A DNA stretch of 64,000 nucleotides from Phycicoccus jejuensis (GTDB lineage Bacteria; Actinomycetota; Actinomycetes; Actinomycetales; Dermatophilaceae), in the NCBI RefSeq assembly GCF_000720925.1, contig NZ_JOEE01000010.1, positions 54,387 through 118,386 of the forward strand, written 5' to 3'. Below the pieces are notes generated by a model that was not told the DNA's origin, did not search any database, and was given only the letters and a program-made list of their open reading frames with translations. Made by a program: the position numbers and the translations under genes. Positions 45,839 through 54,745 of the stretch are shown in pieces (positions within the stretch are counted from its first letter, which is position 1; each line of letters begins with the position of its first letter).

Positions 45839-46504
45839 ATGGGCGACATCATCGGCAACTACGACATCCTCGGTGCCTTCTGGGTGACGATCCAGCTCTC
45901 CGTGCTCTCCGCGCTGGGCTCGCTCGTCATCGGCACCGTGCTCGCGGTCTTCCGCGTCTCCCCCGTCCGCGTCCTGCGGGCCCTCGGGGCGTTCTACGTC
46001 AACGTCCTGCGCAACACGCCGCTGACGCTCCTCATGGTCTTCAGCATCCTCGGGATGAGCATCATCCTCGGGCTGCAGCTGAGCCAGGACCAGGCCCGCG
46101 ACTCCTACTGGTGGGCGGTCATCATGCTGTCGGTCTACCACGCGGCCTTCGTCTGCGAGGCGATCCGCAGCGGCGTCAACACCATCCCCGCCGGGCAGGC
46201 CGAGGCCGCCCGCTCCATCGGGCTGACCTTCGGCCAGTCGATGCGCGAGGTGCTGCTGCCGCAGGCGTTCCGTGGCGCCATCGCGCCGCTCGGCTCGACC
46301 CTCATCGCGCTCATCAAGAACACGACGGTGGCCGCGGTCATCCTCGGCACCGCCGAGGCCGCCGGCCTCCTCGCGCAGATCACCGAGAACGAGGGCGCGA
46401 GCCTGCCGACGTTCTTCCTCTTCGCCCTCGGCTTCGTCATCCTCACGCTGCCGATCGGCCTCGCGGTCACCTCCCTCTCCCGACGTCTGGCGGTCAAGCG
46501 ATGA
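45839..46504 (+). CDS. gluC: Glutamate-type ABC permease 1
   Basis: The 221-residue permease has five hydrophobic helices and the amino-acid permease EAA motif EAARSIGLTFGQSMREVLLP preceded by GVNTIPAGQA. The N-terminal FWVTIQLSVLSALGSLVIGT is typical of HisM/GluC. AAAGGTGAGG lies before ATG 45839; GTG 45836 in frame is an alternative start one residue longer. The stop overlaps gluD (ATGA). Confidence 0.9.
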   Translation: MGDIIGNYDILGAFWVTIQLSVLSALGSLVIGTVLAVFRVSPVRVLRALGAFYVNVLRNTPLTLLMVFSILGMSIILGLQLSQDQARDSYWWAVIMLSVYHAAFVCEAIRSGVNTIPAGQAEAARSIGLTFGQSMREVLLPQAFRGAIAPLGSTLIALIKNTTVAAVILGTAEAAGLLAQITENEGASLPTFFLFALGFVILTLPIGLAVTSLSRRLAVKR

Positions 46505-47403
46505 GCAGCGACAGCGTCCTCTTCGACGCCCCCGGTCCGCGGGCCCGACTGCGGCACAGCGTCCTCACGGTCATCGGGGTCCTCCTCGTGGTCGCCGGTG
46601 GGTGGATCGTCTACCGCAAGATGTCGGAGGCCGGCCAGCTCGACCCGGCCCTGTGGACCCCCTTCGTCACGGACCCCGCCGTGTGGACCGAGTACCTGCT
46701 CCCCGGCTTCTGGGAGACCCTCAAGGCCGCGGCCGCGTCGGTCGTCCTCGCGGGCGTGTACGGCCTGGTCTTCGGGATGGGCCGCCTCTCGCACGTGCGC
46801 GCGGTGCGCTGGGTGAGCGGTGTCGTCGTGGAGTTCTTCCGCTCGGTGCCGGTCCTCCTCATGATGGTCTTCCTCTTCTTCGGCTACTTCGCGACCGCGA
46901 CGTGGCTGCCCAACCAGTACGCCCCGATGGCCGCCGTCGTCGTCGGCCTGACGCTCTACAACGGCTCGGTCATCGCCGAGCTCGTGCGCTCGGGCGTGCA
47001 CTCGCTGCCCGCCGGGCAGGCCGAGGCCGGCCTCTCGATCGGCCTCTCCCCCAGCCAGACCCTGCGCAGCATCCAGCTGCCGCAGGCGCTGCGCGCGATG
47101 CTGCCCGCGCTCGTCGGGCAGCTCGTCGTCGTCCTCAAGGACACCGCGCTCGGCACCGTCGTGCTCTACCCGGAGCTCCTCACCGCCGCGAAGACGCTGG
47201 GGTCCGCGTACGCCAACACGCTGCAGGCGTACATCGTCGCGGCGGCGGTGTTCGTGCTCGTCAACTACGCGCTGACCGTCCTCGCGGGCCGCGTGGAACG
47301 CTGGCTCGGCCGGCGCGGTCGCTCGGCCGGTACGCCCCGCTCGGCGGCGGTGCCCTCGGACACGGTGCCGACCGCGGAGGCCACGAGCAGCAGCGCCCGC
47401 TGA
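46501..47403 (+). CDS. gluD: Glutamate-type ABC permease 2
   Basis: The 300-residue permease has an N-terminal membrane anchor (VLTVIGVLLVVAGGWIVYRK), then the HisQ/GluD core with YLLPGFWETLKAAAASVVLA, FRSVPVLLMMVFLFFGYF and the EAA motif EAGLSIGLSPSQTLRSIQLP. The 45-residue tail is S/A/T-rich and has no known function. It completes the importer with gluC and is followed by a terminator. Confidence 0.9.
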   Translation: MSSDSVLFDAPGPRARLRHSVLTVIGVLLVVAGGWIVYRKMSEAGQLDPALWTPFVTDPAVWTEYLLPGFWETLKAAAASVVLAGVYGLVFGMGRLSHVRAVRWVSGVVVEFFRSVPVLLMMVFLFFGYFATATWLPNQYAPMAAVVVGLTLYNGSVIAELVRSGVHSLPAGQAEAGLSIGLSPSQTLRSIQLPQALRAMLPALVGQLVVVLKDTALGTVVLYPELLTAAKTLGSAYANTLQAYIVAAAVFVLVNYALTVLAGRVERWLGRRGRSAGTPRSAAVPSDTVPTAEATSSSAR

Positions 47404-47406
47404 CGT

Positions 47407-47439
47407 CTCGGTGCCGCCCCGCGATGGGGCGGCACCGAG
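47407..47439 (+). terminator. Terminator of the glu operon
   Basis: CTCGGTGCCGCCCC (47407-47420) pairs perfectly with 47426-47439 across GCGAT. It begins 3 bases after the gluD stop and also lies just after the 3' end of the convergent AbfB gene. Confidence 0.75.
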
Positions 47440-47442
47440 GTC

Positions 47443-48126
47443 TCAGGGCACGACGGGCGGACGGGTGTTCCAGCTCGTCTCGTCGGCCCAGTTCGTGTGG
47501 TCGTCGAACCAGTTCGGGCCGCCGTCCGAGGCCAGCCACACCTCGTTGCCGTAGGAGCGCCAGTAGCGGGTAGGGGCGTCGTACGCCGACCACGAGGTGC
47601 CCTGACCGTTGTTGCCCAGGTGCGGGCAGAACGTCGCCGACTGCCTCCACGCCGAGGTCCCGTCCGGCACCTCGATGACCATCCGCATCTCGCTCGTGTG
47701 CCGGATCAGGCGGTCCGGGTAGTTCGTCGACCGGAACGAGACGCACCGGGCGTCCGCGAGCCCCGGTTCCAGGGTCCAGGTGGAGTCGTAGGTGCCGACG
47801 GGGTCGCTCATGGAGATGGGGTCGACGTAGAGGCGGAAGGCCCAGTGCCTCAGGTACGAGGTGCTGTCGCCGACCGTCGACCGCGAGAACGACCAACGGC
47901 CGCTCGTCGGCGGTCCGGTCCGACCGGCGGCGTGGTGCCGCGGGACGTCGGTGGGCGTCAGCGCGGACGTGTAGTAGGACGCGAAGGCGAGGCTGCCCGC
48001 GAGGGCCGTGCTCGACGCCTCACCCGGCCAGCGCGAAGCCAGGACCCCGTGCCCCCCGTTGCCGATCCGCCAGTACTGCGACAGGCCCGAGCTCGTCGTG
48101 ACGGACGGGTCCGAAGCGACGAGCAC
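47443..48126 (-). CDS. AbfB (arabinose-binding, beta-trefoil) domain protein without catalytic domain
   Basis: About 140 C-terminal residues form an AbfB/CBM42-like beta-trefoil: TSYLRHWAFRLYVDPISMSD, CVSFRSTNYPDRLIRHTSEM and DAPTRYWRSYGNEVWLASDG are three similar repeats, each with an S-x-N/R-Y-x-x-R-H core. Family members bind arabinofuranose side chains and usually accompany a glycosidase, which is absent. No signal peptide is seen. The start is uncertain: GTG 48126 is the first after the kinase stop at 48143, and an ATG at 48198 would overlap the kinase. It could be the end of a decayed longer gene. Confidence 0.6.
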   Translation of the reverse strand: MLVASDPSVTTSSGLSQYWRIGNGGHGVLASRWPGEASSTALAGSLAFASYYTSALTPTDVPRHHAAGRTGPPTSGRWSFSRSTVGDSTSYLRHWAFRLYVDPISMSDPVGTYDSTWTLEPGLADARCVSFRSTNYPDRLIRHTSEMRMVIEVPDGTSAWRQSATFCPHLGNNGQGTSWSAYDAPTRYWRSYGNEVWLASDGGPNWFDDHTNWADETSWNTRPPVVP

Positions 48127-48142
48127 ATCCTCGTCGTCGCGC

Positions 48143-51100
48143 TCAGCCGGAGGTGCGACCCGTCCCCGGCAGGGGCAGCGTGAAAGTGAAGCAGGCACCG
48201 CCCTGAGCGCGCGTGCGGCCGGTCAGGTCGCCGCCGTGGAGTCGGGCGATGTCGCGGGCGATGGCCAGCCCGAGGCCCGACCCGTTGTGCGCGCGGGTGT
48301 CGCTGGCGTCGGCCTGGACGAACGGCTCGAAGATCCGCTCCTCCATGCCCGCCGGGATGCCCGGCCCCTCGTCCTGCACCTCGACCCGCACCCACCGCGC
48401 GTCGTGCGAGACCCGCACCGTGACCGGCGCCCCGGCCGGGGAGAACTTCGCCGCGTTGACGAGCAGGTTGGTGACGACCTGCACGACGCGGTCGGGGTCG
48501 ACGTGCACCGGGGTCGGCTCGGCGCCGCCGTGCACGACCACGTCGGTGGCCCCCCGCGCGGTCGAGGAGTCGGCGACCGCCGACGCGACGAGGTCCTCGA
48601 CGACCTCGTCACGGTGGCGCAGCACGATCCGCCCGGTCCGCAGCCGCTCGGTGTCGAGGATGTCCCCGACGAGCCGCACGAGCCGGTCCGCGCTCGCGGT
48701 CGCGACGTCGACGAGCCGGGACGCCGGCGCCGGCAGCTCACCGACCGCGCCGCCCCCGAGGAGCCCGAGCGCCCCGCGCAGCGACGTGAGCGGGGTGCGC
48801 AGCTCGTGGCTGGCCATCGCCATGAACTGGTCCTTCATCCGCTCGACCGCCCGGGCGGCCTCGACGTCGCGCAGGATGACGACCGCGCCGCGGCCGGTCT
48901 GCATCGGTGAGACCATCCACTCGGCCGCGAAGGAGGTGCCGTCGGGTCGGACGTGGCGGGCGCGCGTGGGCAGCCGCGGGTCGGACATCGCCTCGTCCGG
49001 GGCGCTCGGGCGGTTCAGCACGTCGGTGTCGAGGCTGCCGAGCACGTCCTCCCGCGCCAGCCCCAGCAGGTCCGCGCCGGCCCGGTTGACGAAGGTGACG
49101 ACGCCGTGGTCGTCGACGCCGAAGATGCCCTCCTCGACCGAGTCGAGCACCGTCGAGAGGCGGTCGCTGAGGTCGCGCAGGTCGGCCGCCCGGGCCGCGA
49201 GCTCGGCCTCGGCATGGTGCCTCTCGACGCTCCGCCCGAGCTGGACGCCGACCTGCGCCATCACGTCGAGCAGGCCGGGCTCGACCTCGGTCTCCTCGCG
49301 CGAGAACACCTGCACCACACCGACGGTCCGGTCCCTGACCGTGATCGGCAGCGCCATCGCCGTGCGCAGCCCGAGGGCGCGGACGGCGTGCGCGGAGGCC
49401 GAGCCGTCCGACGCGTCGACCGCTTCCCAGGCGGGACCGCCGCGCCGCATCGCCTCGGCGACGACCGGGAGGGAGGCGACGCCGGCGGTCTCGACCTCGC
49501 GCCGCAGGCCCTCGGTGCACAGCCCGTCGACGGCGAGCCACAGGTGCGTCGGGTCCGCACCGCAGGGGCGTCCGTCCGACCGGCCGTCGCCGGACGGCGC
49601 GCCGTCCGGGGCGAGGCAGGCGTGCGCGAGGTCCCACCCCCCGAGGTCGAGCAGCGCCCGGAGGGTCTGCTGCACGGCCGACTCCACGTCCGGCGCGGCG
49701 TTCGCCGCGGACGCGACGGTGCCGAGCAGCTCGAGGACCTGGCGCTGCGCGCGCAGGGCCTCGGCCGCGGCGCGCCGGTCGGTCAGGTCCTGGGCGACCT
49801 CGGCGTAGCCCTGCAGCCCGCCCCGGGCGTCGCGCAGCGCGGTGACGGTCGAGCTCATCCAGCCGAGCGAGCCGTCCCGTCGCACCCGCCAGCCCTCGTC
49901 GCGCGAGACCCCCTCGGCGCGGGCCCGGCGCAGGATCTCCTCGGACGCCACTCCACCCTCGCCCGGGTGCAGGACGGCCACGTGCCGGCCCACCACCTCG
50001 GCCGCCTCGTAACCGAACACCTGCGTGGCGCCCGCGTTCCAGCTCGTGACGACGCCGTCCTCGTCGAGGTGGACGATCGCGTGGTCCCTGACCTGCTCGA
50101 CGAGCATCCGGAACCGTTGCTGCTGCGACGAGAGCGCCTCCTGCAGCGCGCGCCCGTCGGTGATGTCCCGGAAGCTCCAGACCCGCCCGACGACCTCCCC
50201 GTCGACGGACTGGGGTCGCGAGTAGCGCTGGAAGACACGGCCGTCCTCGAAGAGGATCTCGTCGAAGCTCGTCTCCTCGGTCGCGGAGTACAGGTACTCG
50301 ATGCGCGCCTTGAAGGCTACCGGGTCGGCGACCTGGGCCACGACCGCGTCGAGGACCGCCTTGTCGTCGCCGGCCGCGAGCAGCGCCGGCGGGACGCGCC
50401 ACATCGTGGCCCACTTCTCGTTCCACCCCGCGAGCCGGCCGTGCCGGTCGACGACGAGGATGCCGTCGACCGTCGACTCGAGCGTGGCGCTGAGCAGGGC
50501 CGCCGACTCCAGGGAGCGGGCGCGGTCCTCGAGCATCCGCTGGGCCCGCAGGGTCATCAGCTCGAGCCACTCCAGCGTGTCGTCGGTCTCGGGCGAGGGC
50601 ATCGCCACGAGCCGCACCGACTCGCCGCGCGACCCGGTCCGGGTCACGTCCTCCGGCACGGCCGCCCCTGCGTCGAACGCCGCCGCCGTCACCGAGACGT
50701 GCAGGCCGTCGCGGAAGGACACCTCGCAGCGCTCGGCCGCGCACAGCTCCATCGCCGTGTGTACGAGCGGCTCGAGGGCCTCCCCCAGGGTGCTCCCGGC
50801 GCTGGTGAGGTCGACGAGCCGGCCGTGCGCCGCCACCTTGAGCTCGGAGCGCCGCAACGAGGTCACGTCGACGAACACCCCGTCGAACACTGGGCCGTGG
50901 ACGGGGTCCTCGACGACGGTCGCCTCGTCGAGCACCCACACCAGCCGGCCGTCGTGCCGCACGAAGCGGTACTCGGAGACGAGGACCCCGAGCTCGAGCC
51001 CCGCCTCCTCCCGCAGCAGCGCCGCGTCGCGGTCCGCCGGGTGCAGGCGCGACTCCCAGAAGTCGACGTCGGCGAGCAGCTCGTCGCGGTCGAGCCCGAA

Positions 51101-51229
51101 CATCTCGCGGACGCCACCGCCCACCGACACGAACTGCCCCCGGGCGCCCGGGACCGACCGGTAGGTCATGACCCGCCGCGCGGGGACGCGGTCGACCGCC
51201 GGCGCGCGGACCGCCGTCTCCGTTGGCAT
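48143..51229 (-). CDS. Multi-PAS/GAF sensor histidine kinase
   Basis: The 1028-residue kinase lacks membrane helices and so senses inside the cell. Domain order by eye: PAS (about 20-130, SRLHPADRDAALLREEAG), a linker, PAS (about 235-360, TVDGILVVDRHGRLAGWNEK), PAS (about 370-485, VVTSWNAGATQVFGYEAAEV), GAF (about 490-660), PAS (about 670-790, GIFGVDDHGVVTFVNRAGAD), then HisKA with the phospho-accepting histidine near 808 in MASHELRTPLTSL, and an intact ATPase (TNLLVNAAKFSP, DEGPGIP, GSGLGLAI). AGGAGG precedes ATG 51229. It is divergent from the receiver and hybrid kinase genes, its likely partners. Confidence 0.9.
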   Translation of the reverse strand: MPTETAVRAPAVDRVPARRVMTYRSVPGARGQFVSVGGGVREMFGLDRDELLADVDFWESRLHPADRDAALLREEAGLELGVLVSEYRFVRHDGRLVWVLDEATVVEDPVHGPVFDGVFVDVTSLRRSELKVAAHGRLVDLTSAGSTLGEALEPLVHTAMELCAAERCEVSFRDGLHVSVTAAAFDAGAAVPEDVTRTGSRGESVRLVAMPSPETDDTLEWLELMTLRAQRMLEDRARSLESAALLSATLESTVDGILVVDRHGRLAGWNEKWATMWRVPPALLAAGDDKAVLDAVVAQVADPVAFKARIEYLYSATEETSFDEILFEDGRVFQRYSRPQSVDGEVVGRVWSFRDITDGRALQEALSSQQQRFRMLVEQVRDHAIVHLDEDGVVTSWNAGATQVFGYEAAEVVGRHVAVLHPGEGGVASEEILRRARAEGVSRDEGWRVRRDGSLGWMSSTVTALRDARGGLQGYAEVAQDLTDRRAAAEALRAQRQVLELLGTVASAANAAPDVESAVQQTLRALLDLGGWDLAHACLAPDGAPSGDGRSDGRPCGADPTHLWLAVDGLCTEGLRREVETAGVASLPVVAEAMRRGGPAWEAVDASDGSASAHAVRALGLRTAMALPITVRDRTVGVVQVFSREETEVEPGLLDVMAQVGVQLGRSVERHHAEAELAARAADLRDLSDRLSTVLDSVEEGIFGVDDHGVVTFVNRAGADLLGLAREDVLGSLDTDVLNRPSAPDEAMSDPRLPTRARHVRPDGTSFAAEWMVSPMQTGRGAVVILRDVEAARAVERMKDQFMAMASHELRTPLTSLRGALGLLGGGAVGELPAPASRLVDVATASADRLVRLVGDILDTERLRTGRIVLRHRDEVVEDLVASAVADSSTARGATDVVVHGGAEPTPVHVDPDRVVQVVTNLLVNAAKFSPAGAPVTVRVSHDARWVRVEVQDEGPGIPAGMEERIFEPFVQADASDTRAHNGSGLGLAIARDIARLHGGDLTGRTRAQGGACFTFTLPLPGTGRTSG

Positions 51230-51388
51230 CGAGGCCCCTCCTGACACCGGACGACCACCTCGCCGGTCAGGCGGCAGCGTAGGTCGCGCCCCCGCCTCCT
51301 GATGCCTCGCGCACGCAGACACTGGCCGAACGGCTGTCCCCCAGAGTTTCCGCAGACACGGCCTTGACCGGTCCTTCACACTGCCGCC

Positions 51389-51784
51389 ATGAACATCTCA
51401 GAGGGAACGGACTCCCCCTGGCACGTGCTGGTCGTCGACGACGACGAGCTGGTCCTCGAGGTCGCGTCGCTGAGCCTGCGCGCCGTCGGAGGGTTCACCG
51501 TCGAGACGGCCGTCGACGGGACCCACGCCGTCGAGGCCTGCCGTCTCCGGCTGCCCGACCTGGTGCTGCTCGACATGATGATGCCGGGGATGGACGGCGC
51601 CGAGACGGCGCGGGCCATCAACGGCCTGCCCGGTGCCTCGGCGCTCCCCGTCGTCGTGCTCACGGCCAAGGGCGAGGCCGTGCGGGACGGCATCGACGGC
51701 ACCTCCGTCCTCGCGGTCCTCGAGAAGCCCTTCGACCCGATGACGCTGCCCGACCGCCTCCGCGAGGTGCTGGTCCGCGCATGA
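51389..51784 (+). CDS. Stand-alone response-regulator receiver
   Basis: The 131-residue protein is one CheY-like domain with the acidic pair in VLVVDDDELVLEVA, the phospho-accepting aspartate in LVLLDMMMPGMDGAE, threonine in VVVLTAKGEA and lysine in AVLEKPFDP. It has no output domain, so it must signal by protein contact. Its stop overlaps the hybrid kinase start (ATGA), so the two are co-translated; the divergent PAS kinase is a likely phosphodonor. Confidence 0.9.
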   Translation: MNISEGTDSPWHVLVVDDDELVLEVASLSLRAVGGFTVETAVDGTHAVEACRLRLPDLVLLDMMMPGMDGAETARAINGLPGASALPVVVLTAKGEAVRDGIDGTSVLAVLEKPFDPMTLPDRLREVLVRA

Positions 51785-53874
51785 GCACCACACCCTCGAC
51801 CACCACGCCGGACGAGCTCGGGCACCCACCGCAGGCGTGGGCGGCCCGGGGCCGTCGACGCCTGACCCGCTCGCTCGGCGTTGCCCTCGTGACGTCCGTC
51901 CTCGCCCTCGGGGCCGTCCTCGCCCTGCTCGGGGCGCCCGACACCGGCTCGGGCGGACGGGCCGCGCTCGCCCTCGTCGCCGTCGTCGCCTCGGCCGCCG
52001 GGGCCGTGGTCGCGCTCCTGGCCTGCCGGTCGCTGCTGCGCGACGTCGACCGTGAGGCGGGACGGCTCCGCTCCGCCGCCGGCGCCGCCCGCGCCGCCGC
52101 CGTCGAGATGGAAGCCGCGCAGTCGCTCTCGCACGTCGGCTCGTGGTCCTGGGACCCGACGTCCGATGACGTCACCGTCAGCCCGGAGTTCCGACGGATC
52201 CTCGGGATCCGTTCCACCACAGGCCACCTCACGACGCAACAGGTCCTGAAGGCTGTGCACCCGGACGACCGCGACCGCCTCGCCGTACCCGAGCTGCGCC
52301 GCAGCACCGAGACCGGTGAACCCGTCGACTTCACCTGCCGGGTCTCCGCGCCGCGCGGCGACCTCCTCGAGGTGCGGGTCCGAGCGCGCGTCGACGCGCC
52401 GGGCGGGATCCTGCGCGGCACGCTCCAGGACGTGACCGAGGAGCGGCACGCCGAGCTGCTGCGGGCCCAGTTCCTCTCGGTCGTCAGCCACGAGATGCGG
52501 ACGCCGCTGACCTCCATCCGCGGCGCGCTCGGGCTCATCACCGGTGGCGCCGCCGGTCCGGCGAGCCCGGCGGTCCACCGGATGGCCAGCGTCGCCCTCA
52601 GCGGCACCGAGCGCCTCGTCCGCACCGTCAACGGCGTCCTCGACCTCGAGCGCGCCCGCACCGGTTCGGACGGGCTCACCCTCGACCTCGTCCCCGTCGA
52701 CCTCGACGAGGTGGTCCGGGCCGCCGTCGACGAGGTCGAACCCCAGGCCGACAGCCGCAACGTCCGGATCCGGGTGACCTCGGCCGGACCCACGCACCTC
52801 ATGGCGGACGCCGACCGGCTCGTCCAGGCCCTCGTCAACGTCCTCGGCAGCGCCGTCCGGCACAGCCCGGTCGACGGCTCGGTGCGCGTGTCCGCGGAGA
52901 TCCGCGACACGACGGCCGTCATCGCCGTCACCGACCTCGGGCCGCTCGTGTCCACCGCCGCGCTGGCGACCCTCTTCGACCGCTCGACGGGCACGTCGGG
53001 CCCGGCATCCGGCCGCGGCGGCGACGGGGCCAACCTCGGCCTGAGCATCAGCCGGGCGATCGTCGAGGCCCACGGGGGCCGGGTCGCGGCCACCTCGCGG
53101 CCGGACGCCGGGACCACCCTCACGCTCGAGCTGCCGCTGCCCGTGCCGGCCTCCGACGACGCACCGCCGTCGACGGCCGGCGTCGTCGTCGTCGACACGG
53201 ACGGCGCCGCCGCCGACCGGGTCGCGGGCCTGCTCGGCGCCGCTCCCGCGGACGTCGTGAGCCGCTCCGGCCCCGCGACGGTGGCCGCCGCCGCGGCCGC
53301 TCGCCGCCCCACCGCCGTCGTGGCCGGCGACCGCGTCCCGGGCGAGCCCCGCTGGGACCTCGTCGAGCGACTGCAGGCCGACCGCCAGCTGGCCGACGTG
53401 CCCGTCGTGCTCGTCGCCGGCCCGGACGGCGTCCGCGCGGGGGAAGGTCCCGCCCCGTCGACCGAGCCCGAGGGGACCTCGGTGGCCGAGCTGCTCGCCG
53501 GGTCACGCCGGGCGCTCGTCCTCGCCGACACCGCCGACCGCGCCGAGGAGCTGCGCCAGCGCTACACCGACCGGGGCCTCCTGTGCCGCACCGTGACCCG
53601 GGCGGCGAAGGTGTCGGCGGTCGTCGACCACCACGACTTCCACCTCGTCGTCGTCGACGCGCCGCTCGCCGCGCACGACCGCAGCGGGCTGCTCCGCTCC
53701 TGCCTCGCGGCCCCCCGTCTGGCCGGCGTCCCCGTCCTCGTCGTCCTGCCCACCGCCGAGGACACCGCGGCAGAGGTCCTCGGGGCCTCCGACGCCGACG
53801 CCGCGGCGGCCGTCGCCCACACCATCGACACCCTGCGCGAGGTCCGTGCACGCCGGGCCGTCGTCCCGGCCTGA
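51781..53874 (+). CDS. Hybrid sensor kinase with degenerate ATPase and receiver motifs
   Basis: The 697-residue protein has two N-terminal membrane helices (about 34-84), a PAS domain (about 115-225, SHVGSWSWDPTSDDVTVSPE), and a HisKA domain with H237 in SVVSHEMRTPLTS. The ATPase is altered: the N-box reads ALVNVLGSAVRHS with serine at 356 where the Mg-binding asparagine should be, and the G1 box reads TDLGPLVS instead of DxGxG. Two receiver-like domains follow (about 465-555 and 560-690); the first reads VVAGDRVPGE at the aspartate loop and neither keeps the acidic pair and lysine together. It may be a pseudokinase scaffold. It is coupled to the receiver upstream. Confidence 0.8.
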   Translation: MSTTPSTTTPDELGHPPQAWAARGRRRLTRSLGVALVTSVLALGAVLALLGAPDTGSGGRAALALVAVVASAAGAVVALLACRSLLRDVDREAGRLRSAAGAARAAAVEMEAAQSLSHVGSWSWDPTSDDVTVSPEFRRILGIRSTTGHLTTQQVLKAVHPDDRDRLAVPELRRSTETGEPVDFTCRVSAPRGDLLEVRVRARVDAPGGILRGTLQDVTEERHAELLRAQFLSVVSHEMRTPLTSIRGALGLITGGAAGPASPAVHRMASVALSGTERLVRTVNGVLDLERARTGSDGLTLDLVPVDLDEVVRAAVDEVEPQADSRNVRIRVTSAGPTHLMADADRLVQALVNVLGSAVRHSPVDGSVRVSAEIRDTTAVIAVTDLGPLVSTAALATLFDRSTGTSGPASGRGGDGANLGLSISRAIVEAHGGRVAATSRPDAGTTLTLELPLPVPASDDAPPSTAGVVVVDTDGAAADRVAGLLGAAPADVVSRSGPATVAAAAAARRPTAVVAGDRVPGEPRWDLVERLQADRQLADVPVVLVAGPDGVRAGEGPAPSTEPEGTSVAELLAGSRRALVLADTADRAEELRQRYTDRGLLCRTVTRAAKVSAVVDHHDFHLVVVDAPLAAHDRSGLLRSCLAAPRLAGVPVLVVLPTAEDTAAEVLGASDADAAAAVAHTIDTLREVRARRAVVPA

Positions 53875-53883
53875 GGAGCAGCC

Positions 53884-54654
53884 ATGATGCCCGGTCACAC
53901 CCTCCCGGCGACCCGCCGGGACCGCCACGGGCGCCCGCTCACCGCGGGCGCGGTGGCGGCCCTGCTCGAGGAGGACACCTCCCCCGACTGGTGCTCGCTC
54001 CTCGACGTGGAACGGAGCTCGCGACGGGCTGCCGCCTACGGCCTGCGCGGCGTGACCTGCGTGCCCGAGCGGGTGGCGGCGGTCCGGTCCTTCCTCCCGG
54101 ACGCCCAGCGCGTCACCGCCCACCTGGAGTCCACGGAGCCGCTGCGCGACTGGTGCTCGTTCCAGCTGCTCCTCGCGCAGGCCGAGGACGCCGTCGCCGA
54201 CGGCGCCGACCAGGTCCGGGTGACCGCCGCCCTCGACGACCTCGACCGCCGGCATCTGCGGACCGTCGTGTCCCGGCTCGAGACGCTGCGCGACCTGACC
54301 CGCGCCGCCACCGCGGACCTGCGGCTCCACCTCGTCGGGCTCGCGGAGGACCGGGTCGACGACGTGGTCGCCGTCGCCGCCCACGTCGGGCTCGACTCCC
54401 TCGAGGTGGGAGGGACGCGGCCGGACACCCGGGTGCTCGCCCGCCTCGCCGGCACGCTCCCCGACTCCCTCGAGCTCAAGCTCACCACCCCGATGGCCGA
54501 CCTCGACCGCCTCCTGCTGACCTACGCCGCCGGCGTGGACACCTTCGGCGCCGACCTCGCGACCGTCATGGCCGCGGCCCGGGCCCGCGAGGAGCGCGGC
54601 ACCCTCGCCGTGCCGGACGCCCCCGCAGCGGACGAGGTCTCCGCGGCCGGCTGA
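53884..54654 (+). CDS. DeoC-like TIM-barrel protein, probably non-catalytic
   Basis: The 256-residue protein follows the order of deoxyribose-phosphate aldolase: AAAYGLRGVTCVPERVAAV (about 50-68), AQAEDAVADGADQVRVTAAL (about 98-117), LRLHLVGLAEDRVDDVVAVA (about 146-165), GLDSLEVGGTRPDT (about 169-182) and LELKLTTPMADLDRLLLTYA (about 196-215). In DeoC the Schiff-base lysine lies in the VKTSTG position, here LEVGGT, and the catalytic aspartate of the ADEIDMV position is here arginine. One later lysine (LELKL) remains. Hence aldolase activity is unlikely. It follows the hybrid kinase by 9 bases and probably shares its transcript. The family assignment is by eye. Confidence 0.55.
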   Translation: MMPGHTLPATRRDRHGRPLTAGAVAALLEEDTSPDWCSLLDVERSSRRAAAYGLRGVTCVPERVAAVRSFLPDAQRVTAHLESTEPLRDWCSFQLLLAQAEDAVADGADQVRVTAALDDLDRRHLRTVVSRLETLRDLTRAATADLRLHLVGLAEDRVDDVVAVAAHVGLDSLEVGGTRPDTRVLARLAGTLPDSLELKLTTPMADLDRLLLTYAAGVDTFGADLATVMAAARAREERGTLAVPDAPAADEVSAAG

Positions 54655-54745
54655 CGGTCACGGTCCGGCGGGACCGGTGGACGCGCGCACCCCGCCGGTC
54701 GGCGACAATGGGCGGGCACCGTCCACGCACCGCCGAGGAGTCACC

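Noticed and set aside
44117..47403. Glutamine or cystine rather than glutamate importer
   Set aside because: Gene order and sequence favour GluABCD, but the substrate cannot be proven by eye, so the calls say glutamate-type.
48953..51244. Long plus-strand open frame opposite the PAS kinase
   Set aside because: The product is low complexity, whereas the minus-strand kinase has all catalytic motifs.
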